Shown here: positions 61,483 through 64,000 of the stretch, in pieces
Position numbering within the stretch: position 1 is the stretch's first letter
Layout of the letters: the number at the start of each line of letters is the position of its first letter
Assembly: GCA_934667505.1 (NCBI GenBank)
Contig: CAKULY010000006.1
Location: forward strand, 23,044-87,043
DNA from: an uncultured Treponema sp.
GTDB lineage: Bacteria > Spirochaetota > Spirochaetia > Treponematales > Treponemataceae
DNA: 64,000 nucleotides
Direction of reading: 5' to 3'
The notes under the pieces: generated by a model
What the model saw: only the letters and a program-made list of their open reading frames with translations
Database searches by the model: none
What the model was told of the DNA's origin: nothing
Program-made: the position numbers and the translations under genes

Positions 61483-63591
61483 TCAGACTTTAAATTGGTC
61501 AATCTGGTCTGCAATCTTAGAAATAGAGCCTTTTACCTTTGAAGAAATATCGCTAAGGGCAGCGCCGGTTTCATTTATTTTCTTTGCGCCAATTTCCATT
61601 TCGTCCATGCTTTCTTTCATAACCGTTGTCGCATCTTGGAGCCTTTTTACTTCTTCAAGAATTGCCTGGTTTCCAGCGGACATTTCAGAAGATGCGTTGC
61701 GGACTTCGGAAGAGCTGTCGTTCATTGAATGGAGCGCGTCGTTTATCTGCTTTGAGCCTTCCGTCTGTTCTTCCATTGCGGATTTAATCTGAAGAACAAG
61801 CTGGTCAGTGTCTTTGATTTTTTCTGAAACACTCTCGAACGCTGCGCTAGATTCCGCAGAAGAAGATACGACTTCGTTTATAGATTCGTGAATGTTGTTC
61901 AGCTGCAGTCCAATTGTCTTTGACTGTGCTGTAGAAGTTTCGGAAAGTTTTCGAATCTCGTCTGCAACAACGCTGAAGCCTTTTCCAGCTTCGCCTGCGT
62001 GGGCGGCTTCGATTGCTGCGTTCATGGCAAGAAGGTTTGTCTGGCTTGCAATCGAAGAAATTGCAGCGTTTGCCTCTTTTAGCATGGCGGATTGCTTTTC
62101 AATTTTTTCTATCTGCTCGTTTACGATTTGCTGCTTAGAAAATCCGTTTTGGGTATCAGACTGAAGCTCTCCAAAAGAAGAAACCATCTTGTCAACCGAC
62201 TGATTTACAGAAGAAATATTTCCGAGCATTTGTTCAACTGCGGCAGAAGCTTGTGTTATTCCTGCAGTTTGATTTTCAATCATCTTTTCAAGAGAAGAAA
62301 TGTTTGAAGCGATTTCGTTTACAGCGCCTGCGGTTTCTTCAACGCTTGAGCTTTGGTTTACAATTTGGCTTCTTACGCTTTCGATGTTTGCAATAATTTG
62401 TGTAATAGCACTAGTTGCGTCCTGAGTGCTTTCTTCAAGAACTTCTCCCGCGCTGCTCAGTTCGTTTTTAGAAGACTTTACATCGGAAATAATTTCTTGA
62501 AGCTTGCCTACGAATTTATTAAATCCTTTTACAACCGCTCCAATTTCGTTGTTGGAATTTATTTCAATTCGCTTTGTTAAATCTGCGTTTCCAGAAGCAA
62601 TTTTTGTTATCGCATTATCAAGAGATTTTAAAGGTTTTATTGTGCCAAGCATAATAAAGCCGGTTATGCTTACAAGGATAATCACACTTACAAGAGAGAA
62701 TAAAGCCATTTTCCCCATCATTGAAGAAATTGTAGAATAAATTTCTTTCTGCTGAATTGAAACTGCCATTGACCATAAAGTTCCTTCTATCGGCGTGAAA
62801 CTAATAAATTCCAGCTCGTCATAAATTCCTTTTAACCAGGCGTATCCTGTTTCGCGGCTGACCATTCTTTTGGCAAGTTCTCCCATGTCTTCATGCCCTT
62901 CAGAATAGCCTGTAAGGAAGTTGCGTTTGTTTATCCAGTCCCTGTTCGGGTGAGAAATAACAGTTCCGTCGTCGGCAAGAACAAACGCATACCCTGTGTT
63001 TCCAATTTTTATATTGCTGATGATTTCGCCCAAATGTTTTGACTGCATTACACCTGAAATAAGACCGATGTTTTTTCCGTTGCGTACAATCGCGCGTGTT
63101 ACGTGGATTACAGACTGCCCAGTTGTTCTTGAAACCACTGGATCATCAATGAACCTTGTCTTTCCGTCCTGCATTATCGCTTTAAAGTACGGACGGTCGG
63201 ATATATCGATGCGTTTTCCAGTATCCGTATAGGCGATTCCATCCAATCCTGCTAGCATTATGTAGTCAAACTCGGATATGCGTTGGTCTTCCTGCGAAAC
63301 AAGCCATTGGCGCATTTGGTCAAAAGTTCCTTCCAAAGCTATGTCCGAATTCACATAGAAATTCATAGCGTAAAAATATGAATTAATTTTTTCTGAAATT
63401 ACCTGCGAATAAGCTTGTGTCACAACCTTATAGTCGTTCGCTGAATCTTCAAGTTGCGATTTCTTTGTAATTTTTCCTGTTACAATGATTTGCAGCGCGT
63501 TAAAAAATATAATTGAAAGCCCCACAAAAAGTGTCAGCTTAAAAACCAAGCTTTTTCGTTTTTCATTATCCAAAGCAATTTTTTCTTTCAT
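61483..63591 (-). CDS. Methyl-accepting chemotaxis protein, dCache type
   Basis: A 702-residue transmembrane chemoreceptor. A first membrane helix (about 16-36), a periplasmic dCache_1 ligand domain (about 45-280, including [12 protein letters not shown] and [17 protein letters not shown]), a second helix (about 292-312), a HAMP segment (about 315-367, [12 protein letters not shown]) and the signalling domain with the hairpin tip [20 protein letters not shown]. It signals through CheA to the flagellar motor. The ligand is unknown; DxxDRPYF-type dCache domains often bind amino acids. AGGAG precedes the ATG. Confidence 0.96.
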   Translation of the reverse strand: MKEKIALDNEKRKSLVFKLTLFVGLSIIFFNALQIIVTGKITKKSQLEDSANDYKVVTQAYSQVISEKINSYFYAMNFYVNSDIALEGTFDQMRQWLVSQEDQRISEFDYIMLAGLDGIAYTDTGKRIDISDRPYFKAIMQDGKTRFIDDPVVSRTTGQSVIHVTRAIVRNGKNIGLISGVMQSKHLGEIISNIKIGNTGYAFVLADDGTVISHPNRDWINKRNFLTGYSEGHEDMGELAKRMVSRETGYAWLKGIYDELEFISFTPIEGTLWSMAVSIQQKEIYSTISSMMGKMALFSLVSVIILVSITGFIMLGTIKPLKSLDNAITKIASGNADLTKRIEINSNNEIGAVVKGFNKFVGKLQEIISDVKSSKNELSSAGEVLEESTQDATSAITQIIANIESVRSQIVNQSSSVEETAGAVNEIASNISSLEKMIENQTAGITQASAAVEQMLGNISSVNQSVDKMVSSFGELQSDTQNGFSKQQIVNEQIEKIEKQSAMLKEANAAISSIASQTNLLAMNAAIEAAHAGEAGKGFSVVADEIRKLSETSTAQSKTIGLQLNNIHESINEVVSSSAESSAAFESVSEKIKDTDQLVLQIKSAMEEQTEGSKQINDALHSMNDSSSEVRNASSEMSAGNQAILEEVKRLQDATTVMKESMDEMEIGAKKINETGAALSDISSKVKGSISKIADQIDQFKV

Positions 63592-63628
63592 GACAAAATC
63601 TCCTATAGTTATAAGTATTTTTTAGACA

Positions 63629-63658
63629 ATTATACATCATAACTATATTGATGTCCAA
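63629..63658 (-). promoter_or_regulatory. Promoter of the chemoreceptor gene
   Basis: On the minus strand TTGGAC, an 18-base spacer and TATAAT lie about 40 bases before the ATG at 63591. It looks like a housekeeping-type promoter, not a sigma-28 one. Confidence 0.65.
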
Positions 63659-63820
63659 AATAAATTGGTTTTTGATAAAATTTTATTTTTTAAATATATT
63701 TAAAAATAATTGAACATTACGGTGCAATTCATTAAACTGTTAGTGGTCAAAAAAAATAGATTTAAAGTTGTTGTGGCAACGCAGTTTTTGTCACTTTTCT
63801 CTTTGACTTTTTAGAGGTGT

Positions 63821-63886
63821 AATAAAAACTTTGTCAAAAATATTGTCAAAGTTTTTATTCACAAGTTTGCGTTGCAAACTTTTTTA
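63821..63886 (+). terminator. Two hairpins upstream of the chemoreceptor, the second an intrinsic terminator
   Basis: AATAAAAACTTTG/CAAAGTTTTTATT (63821-63859) is a perfect 13-bp inverted repeat. AAGTTTGC-GTT-GCAAACTT (63863-63881) followed by T residues is a typical plus-strand terminator. No plus-strand gene is seen upstream of it in 63592-63820. A third inverted pair GCAATTTC/GAAATTGC follows at about 63893-63920. Confidence 0.5.
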
Positions 63887-63928
63887 TCAATTGCAATTTC
63901 TCACTTCGTTGCGAAATTGCGTTAAAAA

Positions 63929-64000
63929 GGGGCTGTCCCAAAAGTATCTTTTCTGTCATTTTCGGGCTTGACCCGAAAATCTAAATGCATATATTGCAAT
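63929..64000. mobile_element. Partial element B at window end
   Basis: 72 bases beginning GGGGCTGTC that are the exact reverse complement of 7362-7433. The copy continues beyond the window. Exact identity suggests recent spread. Confidence 0.8.

Overview
The window looks like a contiguous piece of chromosome from a host-associated Treponema (Spirochaetota). The A+T-rich composition, many Cys-terminated lipoprotein signals ending in FFSC or FSSC, a PlzA-like PilZ protein, separated groEL and groES, a short alanyl-tRNA synthetase without its C-terminal domain, DUF115 and 7TMR-DISM proteins and a dCache chemoreceptor all fit that genus. I see no phage, plasmid, CRISPR, rRNA or tRNA gene. The assignment is inferred from recognised families, not from a database search.

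Layout. 1-4348 (minus): a truncated TPR protein, a c-di-GMP receptor (PilZ), a NAGPA-type lipoprotein and two unknown membrane-associated proteins. 4370-11914 (plus): a GH13 cyclomaltodextrinase/neopullulanase, purE, purM, purN, glycyl-tRNA synthetase and an aldo/keto reductase; the gaps are filled by dispersed palindromic repeats. 11939-26095: an altered HD-GYP protein and an envelope block (DUF115, PASTA-bearing transpeptidase, signal peptidase I, LysM-M23 peptidase, NodB-like protein, DacA), then aroC and a 7TMR-DISM sensor with altered signalling domains. 26326-28433: dapA and asd. 28539-34491: Hsp20, a pseudouridine synthase, a lipoprotein with an unusual operator array, a ParC/GyrA-type topoisomerase subunit and YigZ. 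34535-41194 (minus): a solute-binding protein, three unknown or lipoprotein genes, rnhA and a SIMPL protein. 41402-50217 (plus): groEL, an anchored protein, alaS, a SurA-like chaperone, nusB and a TPR lipoprotein. 50391-61149: groES diverging from a group 2 sigma-70 factor, then recG, yggT, dnaE, a small export protein, a tyrosine phosphatase and citramalate synthase. 61483-63591: a chemoreceptor.

Most interesting signal. Two genes far apart, the group 2 sigma factor (51070) and hsp20 (28970), each have a textbook sigma-54 -24/-12 promoter. Each also has upstream copies of a palindrome close to GGGTAAAAATTACCC. In both cases the outer copies are centred about 160 and 201 bases upstream of the -12 element. 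This predicts an RpoN/enhancer-binding-protein circuit feeding an alternative sigma factor and a chaperone, similar in logic to the Borrelia Rrp2-RpoN-RpoS cascade.

Other noteworthy structures are five palindromes at a 20-21 bp period before a lipoprotein gene (30359-30454); a dispersed ~190-bp palindromic repeat family, one copy of which is interrupted by a second ~131-bp terminal-inverted-repeat element; several promoters placed so that transcription should start at the initiation codon (leaderless mRNAs); and several signalling or enzyme domains whose catalytic residues are replaced.
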